Shown here one piece after another: positions 1-9,608 of a DNA stretch of 64,000 nucleotides (position 1 is the first letter of the stretch; each line of letters begins with the position of its first letter). Made by a program: the position numbers and the translations under genes. The notes below the pieces were generated by a model. The model worked only from the letters and a program-made list of their open reading frames with translations, had not been told where the DNA came from and did no database searches. Origin of the DNA: an uncultured Muribaculaceae bacterium (GTDB taxonomy: Bacteria > Bacteroidota > Bacteroidia > Bacteroidales > Muribaculaceae); NCBI GenBank assembly GCA_910587235.1, contig CAJUKD010000001.1:62001-126000 (forward strand). Direction: 5' to 3'.

Positions 1-1
1 T

Positions 2-550
2 GAGGCTCTTGTTGAATATTTCACCGCTCTTGAGTTGAAGCGTCACCCCGGGAAGAACCTCGATGACTTTGTAAATACGATAACAAAGGAAGAGGGAAGT
101 CTTGAGATAATTCTTAGCGGAACCACCGGCGACAGCCGTACCTATACAATAGGAGCTTCGCGCCTGCGTAACCTTGTGAAGCTCTCCCCGAGCCAGCTCG
201 GCTATCAGGAAGCACGTGCAAACGTACTTGAAATCCTCGCTTCGCGCGTCGCTTTCTATCGTGCCGATGCCAATGCGCAGGATGCCGAGTTCGAGGTGGC
301 AAACAAGTTCGCCAGCTACACCATAGTGTTCGCCAACACCCGCAAGTTCGCAAATCAGACCCCGGGTACCCTGAAGTCGCACTATCTGAAAATTCTACAT
401 CCCCGCTACGAGGCTTTCGGCCCTTACGAAGCCACAGTAAAGGAGATGCTGAAATCGATGCAGATCGACGGTTACCGCTTCATCTATGCCAACGGTACGG
501 GAAAAGATGCCCAGGGCATCAAGGTGGCTCTACCCTGGCGTAGTATCTGA
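2..550 (+). CDS. C-terminal part of an unrecognised protein (5' end outside window)
   Basis: The frame is open from the first complete codon at base 2 to the TGA at 548-550, giving 182 residues without a start, so this is the tail of a longer gene. A TTG at 35 is in frame but nothing suggests it is the true start. The product looks soluble, with mixed alpha/beta character, no membrane segment, and a tail containing DGYRFIYANGTG. I do not recognise the family. It ends 37 bases before the pepT ATG on the same strand with no clear terminator between, so it may be read into the pepT operon. Confidence 0.7.
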   Translation, partial: EALVEYFTALELKRHPGKNLDDFVNTITKEEGSLEIILSGTTGDSRTYTIGASRLRNLVKLSPSQLGYQEARANVLEILASRVAFYRADANAQDAEFEVANKFASYTIVFANTRKFANQTPGTLKSHYLKILHPRYEAFGPYEATVKEMLKSMQIDGYRFIYANGTGKDAQGIKVALPWRSI

Positions 551-587
551 TGTCTGATTGTTAAAACCATTTCTGATATATTCTGTA

Positions 588-1817
588 ATGACTCTTGTTG
601 ACAGATTCCTGCAATATGTGAAGTTCGACACCCAGAGCGACGAACTTACCAACATGACACCGTCGACGCCCGGACAGATGATTTTCGCGCGCCACCTTAA
701 AGACGAGCTTGAGGCTATAGGTCTGACGGAAATCACTCTTGACGATAACGGTTACCTTATGGCGACTCTGCCCGCTACTCCCGGTTACGAGGGTGCGCCT
801 ACTATAGGTTTCATTGCCCATCTTGACACGTCGCCCGATATGTCGGGACGCCATGTGTCGCCACGCATAGTCGAGAATTACGATGGCGGCGATATAGTGC
901 TGAATCAGACAGACGGCATTGTCCTTTCGCCTTCTGAATTTCCAGAACTGACCGACTATGTGGGGCAGAATCTTATCGTTACCGACGGTACGACTCTTCT
1001 CGGAGCCGACGACAAAGCCGGTGTGGCCGAAATCATGTCGGCTGTGGCTTATCTGAAAGAACATCCTGAGATAGCCCATGGCAAGATACGGGTAGCATTC
1101 AATCCCGACGAGGAAATAGGGCAGGGGGCACATAAGTTCGATGTAGGCCTTTTCGGTGCCGACTGGGCATATACAATGGACGGCGGTGCCGTAGGTGAAC
1201 TCGAGTTCGAGAATTTCAATGCTGCCGTAGCACGCATCACATTCACCGGACGCAATGTGCATCCGGGTTACGCCAAGCACAAGATGATAAATTCGATGCG
1301 TATCGCAAACCAGTTTGTCATAATGCTTCCGCGTTGGGAAACTCCTGAGCACACAGAGGATTATGAAGGCTTCTATCATCTTGTGTCGATGGAAGGTACT
1401 GTTGAAAAGACGGTGCTGACCTATATCGTGCGCGACCACGACCGCGACCGTTTCGAACGCCGTAAAAAAGAACTCGAACATCTGGTTCGTAAAATCAATC
1501 ACGAATTTCCCGGATGCTGCTCCATTGATATAAAGGATCAGTACTATAATATGCGTGAGCAGATAGAGCCTGTAATGTATATCATCGATATAGCGGAACA
1601 GGCTATGCGCGAGATCGGGGTTGAACCCAAGGTGCAGCCTATACGCGGAGGTACGGACGGCGCGCAACTGTCCTTCAAAGGTCTGCCGTGTCCTAATATA
1701 TTTGCCGGAGGACTGAATTTCCATGGCCGCTATGAGTTCGTGCCCATTCCTTCGATGGAGAAAGCCGAGGCCGTGATTGTAGAAATCGCGAAAATAGCTG
1801 CAAGGCGTGAAAAATAG
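588..1817 (+). CDS. pepT: Peptidase T (tripeptide aminopeptidase, M20B)
   Basis: A cytoplasmic zinc aminopeptidase that removes the N-terminal residue of tripeptides. The ATG at 588 gives 409 residues, the usual PepT length; a TTG at 558 would add ten unsupported residues. The two-metal M20 site is visible: H78 and D80 in IAHLDTS, D141/D142 in GADDKAG, the catalytic E175-E176 pair in PDEEIGQG, D198 in TMDGG, and a late His in NFHGRYEF. The central dimerisation or lid domain lies at about 205-315. The stop overlaps the miaA start by 11 bases, so the two are cotranscribed. Nothing is missing or unusual. Confidence 0.96.
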   Translation: MTLVDRFLQYVKFDTQSDELTNMTPSTPGQMIFARHLKDELEAIGLTEITLDDNGYLMATLPATPGYEGAPTIGFIAHLDTSPDMSGRHVSPRIVENYDGGDIVLNQTDGIVLSPSEFPELTDYVGQNLIVTDGTTLLGADDKAGVAEIMSAVAYLKEHPEIAHGKIRVAFNPDEEIGQGAHKFDVGLFGADWAYTMDGGAVGELEFENFNAAVARITFTGRNVHPGYAKHKMINSMRIANQFVIMLPRWETPEHTEDYEGFYHLVSMEGTVEKTVLTYIVRDHDRDRFERRKKELEHLVRKINHEFPGCCSIDIKDQYYNMREQIEPVMYIIDIAEQAMREIGVEPKVQPIRGGTDGAQLSFKGLPCPNIFAGGLNFHGRYEFVPIPSMEKAEAVIVEIAKIAARREK

Positions 1818-2742
1818 TCCGGAAGTCTGCCGCACTCTTGTGGTGGTCACCGGACCGACAGCTTCGGGCAAGACTGACCTTGCCATATCCATAGCGCGAC
1901 ATTTCGCCTGCGACATCATTTCGGCCGATTCTCGTCAGATTTACCGTGACATACCCATAGGCACCGCCGCTCCCTCGCCAGGGGAGCGGCGGCGTGCTGT
2001 CCATCATTTCGTGGGTTTCCTCGGGCTGGAAGAGTACTATAGCGCCGCACGGTTCGAAAGTGACGTAATGGCTCTGTTGCCGTCGATGTGGGAAAAATCC
2101 TCTGTAGCGGTGATGTGTGGCGGTTCGATGATGTATGTCGACGCTGTTGTGCGTGGCATAGACGACATGCCTGCTGTCGACGACAGCACCCGGGCTTATG
2201 TGGCGGCTTTGTACCGTGATCACGGTCTTGACGGCATCTGTGCGCAGCTTGAGATTGTAGATCCGCACTATTACGCGCGTGTCGACCGCCGTAATCCCCG
2301 CCGCTTGCTGCATGCCCTTGAAGTTAGCCTGCAGGCCGGTCGGCCTTACTCGTCGTTCTGTACGGGAGAAGCGCGTCAGCGTGATTTCCGTGTTGTCAAG
2401 CTAGCTATTGACTATCCGCGGGAGCAACTATTCGGGCGCATTAACAGTCGGGTAGAGCGGATGATGGACGCGGGTTTTGTTGAGGAAGCACGGGCTGCTT
2501 TTGCTGTGGCCGGCAACGCCAATTCGTTGAATACTGTAGGTTACAAGGAATTGAAAAAATATATTGACGGTGAATGGGATTTGGCGACAGCTGTGGCTCG
2601 CATAGCCAAGAACACACGTGTCTATGCCAAGAAACAACTGACATGGTTGCGGCGTGATAACGATGTGCATTGGCTCGATCCGTCTGCCGATTTATTTCCT
2701 CAGGCTCTTGCCGTAATAAAAAAAATATCGGATTGTGATTAA
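1807..2742 (+). CDS. miaA: tRNA dimethylallyltransferase MiaA
   Basis: Transfers a dimethylallyl group to N6 of A37 in tRNAs that read codons beginning with U. The start is GTG at 1807, inside the end of pepT, giving 311 residues. The P-loop GPTASGKT is at 16-23, followed by DSRQIYR at 41-47, the family's prenyl-acceptor and substrate signature. A late NTVGYKEL segment and a basic C-terminal helix match the tRNA-binding part. Its end overlaps the GTG start of crcB by 8 bases, so pepT, miaA and crcB form one translationally linked operon. Confidence 0.95.
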   Translation: MKNSPEVCRTLVVVTGPTASGKTDLAISIARHFACDIISADSRQIYRDIPIGTAAPSPGERRRAVHHFVGFLGLEEYYSAARFESDVMALLPSMWEKSSVAVMCGGSMMYVDAVVRGIDDMPAVDDSTRAYVAALYRDHGLDGICAQLEIVDPHYYARVDRRNPRRLLHALEVSLQAGRPYSSFCTGEARQRDFRVVKLAIDYPREQLFGRINSRVERMMDAGFVEEARAAFAVAGNANSLNTVGYKELKKYIDGEWDLATAVARIAKNTRVYAKKQLTWLRRDNDVHWLDPSADLFPQALAVIKKISDCD

Positions 2743-3112
2743 GATACTGTTGTTCATCGGTGCCGGAGGCTTCCTCGGAAGCGTGGCGCGCTACGGTGTT
2801 TCCCGCTTTATGACAGATGTGGCAGGAGTACAGTCCTTATGGGGAACATTTCTGGCCAATATAATAGGCTGCTTCCTTATCGGGCTTCTGTATGGACTTT
2901 TCGATCGTCACAGCGTGCTTGGCGAACATTGGCGTCTGTTCCTTACAGTAGGCTTTTGCGGAGGATTCACTACCTTCTCGACTTTTGTCCATGAAAATTA
3001 TGCCGCATTCGGCGATGGCCGTTTTGTCCAGATGGCATTGTATGCGAGTTTGAGTTTTCTGGTCGGTCTGCTTATGGTTCATGCAGGCCACGCTATTGTC
3101 GGAAAGTTATAA
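2735..3112 (+). CDS. crcB: Fluoride channel CrcB/FluC
   Basis: A small inner-membrane fluoride exporter that works as a dual-topology dimer. It has 125 residues, the normal size, with four hydrophobic helices. Family motifs are present: GGFLGSVARYG at 11-21, an Asn in a helix in GTFLANIIG at 37-45, and GFCGGFTTFSTF at 73-84, which carries the Phe and Thr/Ser residues lining the pore. The start is GTG at 2735 overlapping miaA. There is no room for a fluoride riboswitch, so expression should follow the operon. A strong hairpin follows at 3134-3168. Confidence 0.93.
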   Translation: MIKILLFIGAGGFLGSVARYGVSRFMTDVAGVQSLWGTFLANIIGCFLIGLLYGLFDRHSVLGEHWRLFLTVGFCGGFTTFSTFVHENYAAFGDGRFVQMALYASLSFLVGLLMVHAGHAIVGKL

Positions 3113-3133
3113 GTACCGGTGTATTGCAATAAA

Positions 3134-3168
3134 AAACGCCTGTCATAGCTGATTTATGGCAGGCGTTT
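3134..3168. terminator. Bidirectional terminator between crcB and htpG
   Basis: Stem AAACGCCTGTCAT (3134-3146) pairs with ATGGCAGGCGTTT (3156-3168) around a 9-base loop, with one G-T wobble. A and T tracts on both sides suit termination of the two convergent genes. Confidence 0.8.
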
Positions 3169-3187
3169 CGTTTATAATTGTTGCGTT

Positions 3188-5233
3188 TTAAGCTAACAGG
3201 CTTACCGAGCGTTTGATGAATTCATTGAGGGCTTCTCCGCGCAGCAGGCCGTTGCCGAGCAGGGCAAGATCGATAAGCTGCTTGACGACAGGCTGTCCGG
3301 CGGCATAGTCTGCCACGATTTTGTTCTGGCGTTCGCGAGTTTCGCCTACGGCTTTTTCAAGCTCCTTGATTTTCTGCTCGCCTTCGGCATCCGGAGCTTT
3401 GTCGCCGGCCGCTTTTCTGATTTCGCTTATTGCGGCGTTGTCGCTGTCGATGCTGTCTGCCAGGGGGTTTACTTCGGAGTCGAGTTCTTTGCCGGCTTTG
3501 TCGCGCAGGGCTACGATAAGCGGATGTTCGGTATTTACTACCAGATTATAGCTGTCGGGGAGTTCGCCATAGAAATTCATGCCGGGATTCATTGCGGCCA
3601 TTTCTTTCATACGGCGCATGAATTCCTCCTGTGTGATTACGATAGGGGCATCGCCGGGAGCCATAGCCTCGAAGCTTACGAGGAAGTTGGTCTTTTCGAC
3701 AGTCGGGAGCTGCGAACTGAATATGCCTGTCAGGATGTTACGCTGCAGGGGAGTCAGATCGGCTTCTTTGCGGTCGGCTTTACGTATGAGCTGGTCTATG
3801 ACACCTGAATCGACACGGACAAGACGCGTTTTCTCGAATTTCTGTTCGAGGAGGCCGACAAAATGGTTGTCGAGCTGTCCGTCGAGCAGAAGTACGTTAT
3901 AGCCTTTGTCGTTGGCTGCCTTTATGTAGCTGTATTGTGCTACAGGATCGGTGGTGTAGAGGTAGATGATGTTACCATCGGCATCGGTTTGTTCAGCCTC
4001 TACCAGTTTCTTGTATTCTTCGGCTGTGAAGTAACGGTTCTCGGTGTCGCGCAGCAACATGAATTTAAGCGCGGCGTCGCAGAATTTTTCGTCGGTGAGC
4101 ATGCCGTAGACAATGAAAAGACGGATGTCGTCCCACTTCTTTTCGAATTCGGCACGGTCGGCTTTGAAGAGTTCTTCAAGGCGTCCCGACACCTTCTTGG
4201 TTATGTAGCCTGATATTTTCTTGACGGCACTGTCGCTCTGGAGGTAGGAACGCGACACGTTCAAGGGGATATCGGGTGAATCGATCACGCCCTGGAGCAG
4301 CATCATGAATTCGGGTACCACGCCTTCGACCGAATCTGTGACAAATACCTGATTGCAATAAAGCTGTATCCGGTTTTTGTTTATGTCGAAGTTATTTTTG
4401 ATTTTCGGGAAGTACAGTATACCTGTCAGGGTGAAAGGATAATCAACATTGAGGTGGATCCAGAACAGAGGATCGTCCTGTCCGGGATAAAGCTCGCGGT
4501 AGAAATTGAGATAGTCCTCGTCCTTTAGGTCGGCGGGTTTCTTCATCCATTGAGGCTCGGTGGCGTTGATTACCAGATCGCGGTCGGTGTCGGTCATTTT
4601 GCCGTCCTTCCATTCCTGTTCCTTGCCTGATATTACGGGTACAGGCAGGAAGCGACAGTATTTTTTCAGCAATGTGTCGATGCGCACCTGCTCGAGGAAT
4701 TCCTTGCTTTCATCATCGATGTAAAGGATGATATCGGTACCGCGTTCGGTGCGGTCGCCTTTCTCCATGGTGTACTCCGGAGAACCGTCGCAGGTCCAGC
4801 GTACGGCTTCAGCGCCTTCCTTGTAGCTAAGAGAATGGATTTCGACCTTTTTGGCAACCATGAAAGCCGAGTAGAAACCGAGTCCGAAGTGTCCGATGAT
4901 TGCATTTGCGGAATCCTTGTACTTGGCAAGGAATTCTTCGGCTCCTGAAAATGCGATCTGGTTGATGTAGCGGTCGATGTCGTCGGCGGTCATGCCTACG
5001 CCGCGGTCGCGGACGGTGAGGGTTCCTGCTGCTGCATCGATATCAACTCGCACATCGAGTGCGCCCAGTTCGCCTTTGAATTCGCCGAAGGAGGCTAATG
5101 TGCGGAGTTTCTGGGTGGCGTCGACAGCGTTCGACACAAGTTCGCGAAGAAAGATTTCGTGGTCGCTGTAAAGAAATTTCTTGATGACGGGGAAGATGTT
5201 TTCAGTCGTTACCCCGATAGTTCCTTTTTGCAT
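3188..5233 (-). CDS. htpG: Chaperone HtpG (bacterial Hsp90)
   Basis: An ATP-dependent cytoplasmic Hsp90 chaperone of 681 residues, typical for Bacteroidetes. The N-terminal GHKL ATPase domain shows the magnesium-binding N35 in ELVSNAVDA, D76 in RDRGVGMT, the GHFGLGF lid motif at 114-120 and RGTDI. The middle domain contains the conserved SRSYLQSD segment, and the C-terminal dimerisation domain follows. The start ATG at 5233 gives MQKGTIGV, the usual opening of these proteins. It converges on crcB across a shared terminator. I saw no obvious stress operator upstream. Confidence 0.97.
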   Translation of the reverse strand: MQKGTIGVTTENIFPVIKKFLYSDHEIFLRELVSNAVDATQKLRTLASFGEFKGELGALDVRVDIDAAAGTLTVRDRGVGMTADDIDRYINQIAFSGAEEFLAKYKDSANAIIGHFGLGFYSAFMVAKKVEIHSLSYKEGAEAVRWTCDGSPEYTMEKGDRTERGTDIILYIDDESKEFLEQVRIDTLLKKYCRFLPVPVISGKEQEWKDGKMTDTDRDLVINATEPQWMKKPADLKDEDYLNFYRELYPGQDDPLFWIHLNVDYPFTLTGILYFPKIKNNFDINKNRIQLYCNQVFVTDSVEGVVPEFMMLLQGVIDSPDIPLNVSRSYLQSDSAVKKISGYITKKVSGRLEELFKADRAEFEKKWDDIRLFIVYGMLTDEKFCDAALKFMLLRDTENRYFTAEEYKKLVEAEQTDADGNIIYLYTTDPVAQYSYIKAANDKGYNVLLLDGQLDNHFVGLLEQKFEKTRLVRVDSGVIDQLIRKADRKEADLTPLQRNILTGIFSSQLPTVEKTNFLVSFEAMAPGDAPIVITQEEFMRRMKEMAAMNPGMNFYGELPDSYNLVVNTEHPLIVALRDKAGKELDSEVNPLADSIDSDNAAISEIRKAAGDKAPDAEGEQKIKELEKAVGETRERQNKIVADYAAGQPVVKQLIDLALLGNGLLRGEALNEFIKRSVSLLA

Positions 5234-5283
5234 ATAATGGGTTGTTTAATAAGTTCAGTTATCTGTTATAACAACCTGCAAAA

Positions 5284-5313
5284 AAAATGCCACATTCGAA
5301 AATGTGACATTTT
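5284..5313 (-). terminator. Terminator after the tricorn-like protease
   Basis: A 13-bp hairpin with loop CGA (left arm from 5284, right arm to 5313, one wobble). Read on the minus strand it is followed by a run of T, as expected for an intrinsic terminator of the gene ending at 5335. Confidence 0.75.
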
Positions 5314-5334
5314 GTCATAATTAACTATCGTGAC

Positions 5335-8300
5335 TTACTTTTTTCTGCTGTCGATTTCGCGGAGGAGTTCGTTGACTGCGGCGCGAAGCTGGAGATCTTC
5401 GCCGTGTACGATGGCTTCTGGTGTATTTGCCACCTTGATGTCGGGTTCAAGCTGGCGGTTTTCGAGGAAGCCTCCGTCGGGCAGACGGTATCCTACTACC
5501 GGAATACCGAAAACAAGTGTGGGATCCTGCATTGTAACCCAGTTGACCGATGTCATGGTTCCCGGAACGGGCATACCTACGAGTTTGCCGATGCCGCGGT
5601 GCTTGTAGACCCAAGGCGTGCCGTGGGCGTTGGAGTAGCAGGCTTCGGCCATAAGCATGACAGACGGTTTGTTCCATCGGCGCGACGGCATGTCGCAGGT
5701 TGCCTCGCCGCGAACTTCCTGTGTGAAGTATTTTTCACCGGAGAAGAGCACTTCGATGTCTTCATGCAGGCGACCGCCTCCATTCCAGCGTATGTCGATC
5801 ACCACACCTTCGCGATCGTTGTATTTGCCCATCAGGTCGGAGTAGACTTTGCGGAACGAGGCGTCGTCCATAGAACTGATGTGCACATAGCCGAGGCGTC
5901 CATTACTCAGGCTGTCGACGTCGGCTGCGCGGCGGCGTACCCATCGGTCATACAGCAAGGCAGATTCGGCTCCGGCGCTGACCGGGCGTACTGTCACTTC
6001 GGCATGTGTGCCGTCGGGAGTGCGCACGCTGAGCAGTGTTGCAACTCCGCTACGATCGGCGAGAAGGACTGAAAGCGGGGTGTCGCTTCCGATTTCCTCT
6101 CCGTCGATTTCCTCTATTATGCTACCGGCCACAACTTTTCCGTCCAAGGGACCTTTGGACAGCACTTCTTCGATGCGTACGCCTTTGCCCGTATAGTTCA
6201 TGTCAAGTATGGCTCCAAGGCGCGCGGTGCGCTCCGCGGCCGAAGTGGGCGATGTTCCGCGGAAACGTCCGCCGGTGTGGCTGACGTTGAGTTCACCGAG
6301 CCATTCGCTGAGCAGTTCGGCGAAATCGTAGTTATTGTTGATATGCGGCAGGAAGCGACGGTAGCTGTCGGAGAGTTTTTTCCAGTTGACACCGTGCATG
6401 TCTGTGCGATAGAAGCGCTCGCGCTCTTCGCGTTCGGCATTGTCGAACATATAGCGGCGTTCGGCGGCAGGATCGAGGGTCTTGCGTGCGTTGTAGGTGA
6501 TATTTTTAAGACCGCCTCCGCTGCTCATCTTTTTCAGGGATTCGCCGAATACGAATATTGTCTTGCCGTCGGCCGAAGCATCGAATCCTGCGTGGCTGTC
6601 GGTCATACGCTTGGTCATTTCAAGTTCTTTCTCGCGCATGTCGTACTCCCACAGGTAGGAAGCTTCGCCTCCTTCGGCTTCGGATATGAAATAAAGTGTT
6701 TCTCCGTCGGCGTCGACAATATGGTCGAGCATGTCGACCGACATCGGCGTTACCCTTACGAGGCGATCTGCGATGCCTTCGACGTCAATGTCAAGAGGTT
6801 TGTCGCTGTCCGAATCTTTTTTGTCGGAATTTTTGTCTTTCTTTTCCTGCTCTTTTAGTAGCTCTGTTTCTTCTTTGCTCATGCGGTAGCGGCGGTACGC
6901 GTCGTCGTTAAGGAATGCGAGCATCACATCCATCTGTGAACCCCAGGACGCGTGATTGCGCATTCCGTAGCGTTCCGATACGAAAGATATCGCTTTGCCG
7001 TCGGGAGTCCAGCGGGGCATTGCGTCGAAATATCCGCTGTTGGTGATGTTCGTCAGGCTGCCGTCGGCCACATTTATCAGGGCTATGTCGGTATACGGGT
7101 CATGTTTGCGGTCGACGATCTCCAGGGCAATCCATCGTGAATCGGGCGACCAGCTGTAGGAAAATCCTCCGTCGCGCTGCCGGTAGGTGCTGCCGTCGGT
7201 AAGCATGCGCACCTTGCGGCTTTTCATATCCATTACGGCGAGTTTGTTGCGGTTGAGAATGAATGCAAGCTGTTTGCCGTCGGGCGACATTTTTGCAGCC
7301 GAGCGTTCATGCTTGTCCGCTTTGAACAGAGCTTCTTCGTTGATTATTGTGGCATGGGCGAAGTCGTGACCCTCGTCGCTGCGGGCCACTGTGGCTTTAT
7401 AGATGTTGAAACGCCCGTCGCGCTCCGAGGTGTAGATAAGCGCGCTGTCCGAAGCCCAGCTCAGGTCGCGCTCGGCTTCGGGGGTATCGGAGATCTGTTT
7501 GGTCGTACGGTAGTCGACAGGTGTCACGTAGACATCGCCACGGTATATGAACGCTATGGACTTTCCGTCGGGCGATGCCACTGCATTTTTACCTCCCGAA
7601 GTTGCGCTTAGTTTGCGCGTTTCGGACGGGAAATCGGCGTTCAGTTCTATTTTTACTTTTTCGGGTTTACGTGCGCCGGAGGCAATAGTGTAGAGTTCGC
7701 CGTCGTAGGCGAAGGCCATGCGTCCGTCGGTTGCGCGCGAAAGGAACCGGACAGGGTGTGTGGCCAGACGTGTGACGGCTTCAGCCTTGTCCGCTTCGGA
7801 GATTGAGGCACGATAAACGTTTATGGAAGAGTCGCCGTCGCGTTCGCTCAGGTAATATATTTCTTTCCCGTCTTTTCCCCAGACCGGATTTAGGTTTTCG
7901 CCGGGGCGGTGTGTCAGCTGTGTGTGACGTCCTGTAGCCGGTTCGTAAAGCCAGATGTCGCGTGTCACCGACGAGGTATGGTGCTTGCGCCACTCGTCCT
8001 CGAAACCTTTCACATCCTGATAGAGGAAGCTCTTGCCGTCGGGACTCCATGATATATATCGTGCCGGAGTGGCAAGAATCTGTTCGGGTGAACCTCCGTC
8101 AATGCTGACGGCGTAAACTTCGGTCATGCGTCCTGATGGGTAGAGTGCGCTTGACGCCGGATCCTGTATGGCTGCCGAGTACATCACTCGGCGGCCGTCG
8201 GGGGTAAAAGTTTCGGGAATTTCCGATGCTGAATCGAACGTCAGTCTTTTCCATGTTCCGGGGCGGTGTGCGTCGACGGTGAATATGTCGAAGTTGCCGT

Positions 8301-8571
8301 GGCGGTCGGATGCGAATGCCAGGGTCTTGCCGTCAGGACTCCAAACCGGATTGCATTCATAGCTTGCGGCTGATGTGATTCGGCGTGCGCTGCCTCCGCT
8401 TGTCGGTACGGTGAATATGTCGCCTTTATATGTAAATACGATTTCGTTTCCGTCGGGGGAGATACGGGCGTCGCGAAGCCACATTGGCGCAGACGCTTCC
8501 AGTCCGGCGGCATTGGCATCAGTCATGGCCGCCGTGAAAGAGAGCAGGATTATCAGTTTCTTTTTTTTCAT
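5335..8571 (-). CDS. Exported tricorn-like serine protease (S41, beta-propeller, PDZ)
   Basis: A large exported peptidase of 1078 residues. The ATG at 8571 gives MKKKKLIILLSF, a good signal peptide ending near ANAAG; an upstream in-frame start would bury it. Many WSPDGK-type strands at about 30-600 form WD40/TolB-like propellers. A charged linker rich in K, D and S follows near 600, then a PDZ domain after about 765 and a C-terminal S41 catalytic domain. Tricorn residues can be placed: S764-H765 in NVSHTGG, nucleophile S980 in CYSNAHG, and E1037 in FLENRQLEPD. Tricorn has Asp after the nucleophile; here it is Asn. Likely role is peptide degradation in the periplasm. Confidence 0.9.
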   Translation of the reverse strand: MKKKKLIILLSFTAAMTDANAAGLEASAPMWLRDARISPDGNEIVFTYKGDIFTVPTSGGSARRITSAASYECNPVWSPDGKTLAFASDRHGNFDIFTVDAHRPGTWKRLTFDSASEIPETFTPDGRRVMYSAAIQDPASSALYPSGRMTEVYAVSIDGGSPEQILATPARYISWSPDGKSFLYQDVKGFEDEWRKHHTSSVTRDIWLYEPATGRHTQLTHRPGENLNPVWGKDGKEIYYLSERDGDSSINVYRASISEADKAEAVTRLATHPVRFLSRATDGRMAFAYDGELYTIASGARKPEKVKIELNADFPSETRKLSATSGGKNAVASPDGKSIAFIYRGDVYVTPVDYRTTKQISDTPEAERDLSWASDSALIYTSERDGRFNIYKATVARSDEGHDFAHATIINEEALFKADKHERSAAKMSPDGKQLAFILNRNKLAVMDMKSRKVRMLTDGSTYRQRDGGFSYSWSPDSRWIALEIVDRKHDPYTDIALINVADGSLTNITNSGYFDAMPRWTPDGKAISFVSERYGMRNHASWGSQMDVMLAFLNDDAYRRYRMSKEETELLKEQEKKDKNSDKKDSDSDKPLDIDVEGIADRLVRVTPMSVDMLDHIVDADGETLYFISEAEGGEASYLWEYDMREKELEMTKRMTDSHAGFDASADGKTIFVFGESLKKMSSGGGLKNITYNARKTLDPAAERRYMFDNAEREERERFYRTDMHGVNWKKLSDSYRRFLPHINNNYDFAELLSEWLGELNVSHTGGRFRGTSPTSAAERTARLGAILDMNYTGKGVRIEEVLSKGPLDGKVVAGSIIEEIDGEEIGSDTPLSVLLADRSGVATLLSVRTPDGTHAEVTVRPVSAGAESALLYDRWVRRRAADVDSLSNGRLGYVHISSMDDASFRKVYSDLMGKYNDREGVVIDIRWNGGGRLHEDIEVLFSGEKYFTQEVRGEATCDMPSRRWNKPSVMLMAEACYSNAHGTPWVYKHRGIGKLVGMPVPGTMTSVNWVTMQDPTLVFGIPVVGYRLPDGGFLENRQLEPDIKVANTPEAIVHGEDLQLRAAVNELLREIDSRKK

Positions 8572-8704
8572 ACAATATTTTGCAGGAACGTTGGATAATT
8601 GGTTTTCCATGCGAATATACAAAGAAATTGCCGCTTTTGCGAATTTTATACCATTATATTAGTTTTTTCGACCTTTAGAATAGGGTGGAGAGCTATTTAA
8701 TGAT

Positions 8705-8713
8705 TACCTTTGC
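8705..8713 (+). promoter_or_regulatory. Bacteroidetes -7 promoter box for the amidase gene
   Basis: TACCTTTGC fits TAnnTTTG exactly and predicts transcription starting near 8716, 18 bases before the ATG at 8734. That rules out the in-frame TTG at 8710. No clear -33 TTG is seen. Confidence 0.55.
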
Positions 8714-8733
8714 ACGGTTTTTGTAAACGCGCG

Positions 8734-9579
8734 ATGTCCCGACTCAAAACCTGTACAAGGGCTTCAGCCCTGTTTTTTGCTATCGCATTATGCGGTACTG
8801 TCGCTCCGTCGCTTTCTGCCGGAGAGGACGGTTTGCGTCCGTTTACCCTTGTGCTTGATCCGGGGCATGGAGGCAAAGACTACGGTTGCACAGGGCGTAG
8901 TGCCAAAGAGAAAACTATAGTTCTTGATGTGGCGACGCGGCTCGGACGGATGATCGACAAGCGTTATGCCGATAGTGTGGACGTTGTCTATACCCGCAAG
9001 GATGATAGCTTTATATCTCTCCAAGACCGTGCGGCAAAAGCTAATGAGGCAGGAGGCGATCTGTTTATCTCTATACATGTCAATTCCCTTGACCGCCGTA
9101 ACCGCAATCGTGCGAAGATTCATGGCGCATCGGTCTATACGGTCGGGCTGCACAAGTCCGAAAGCAATCTTGAGGTCGCCATGCGTGAGAATGCCGTAAT
9201 CGAGCTTGAAGGCGAAGACGCCGAGGAGATTTATCAGGGATTCGATCCGAATTCGACGGAGTCGTACATAATATTTGAGCTTAGCCAGAGCGCGCATCTG
9301 CAAAACAGCCTTGAGATGGCCTCTCTGGCGCAGGAAGCTTTGGTGGACCATGCCGGACGAGCCGACAAAGGTATCCGTCAGGCCGGATTCTGGGTCCTAT
9401 GGGCTACGGGTATGCCGTCGGTGCTTGTAGAACTGGATTTTATCTGCAATCCTGAGGCGGAAAAGTTTCTCAATACGGCATCCGGACGCCAGAAATGTGC
9501 CGAGGCTCTTTTTGAGGCTTTCGGAAAATATTTCGGACGTCATTCCGAAATCCGGCGGCACTCAAATCAGAAATATTAA
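8734..9579 (+). CDS. N-acetylmuramoyl-L-alanine amidase (Amidase_3)
   Basis: An exported zinc amidase that cuts the bond between MurNAc and the stem peptide. It has 281 residues with a signal peptide of about 29 residues ending near SLSAG. Zinc ligands and catalytic residues fit the AmiA/B/C fold: H45 in LDPGHGGKD, a Glu in the RENAVIELE segment, the His of SIHVNS, and a late Glu in VLVELDF. There is no AMIN or SPOR domain. The start is fixed by the promoter box just upstream. The mlaD-like gene follows 29 bases later in the same direction, so both probably share a transcript. Confidence 0.92.
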   Translation: MSRLKTCTRASALFFAIALCGTVAPSLSAGEDGLRPFTLVLDPGHGGKDYGCTGRSAKEKTIVLDVATRLGRMIDKRYADSVDVVYTRKDDSFISLQDRAAKANEAGGDLFISIHVNSLDRRNRNRAKIHGASVYTVGLHKSESNLEVAMRENAVIELEGEDAEEIYQGFDPNSTESYIIFELSQSAHLQNSLEMASLAQEALVDHAGRADKGIRQAGFWVLWATGMPSVLVELDFICNPEAEKFLNTASGRQKCAEALFEAFGKYFGRHSEIRRHSNQKY

Positions 9580-9608
9580 CGAAAAAAGCATATACAGAGA
9601 GATTCGAA

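Noticed and set aside
561..1919. Long open frame (452 codons) on the strand opposite pepT
   Set aside because: It mirrors a perfect PepT protein, and its translation has no family character; it is an antisense shadow.
2690..2740. Fluoride riboswitch before crcB
   Set aside because: crcB starts inside miaA, so there is no leader to hold one.
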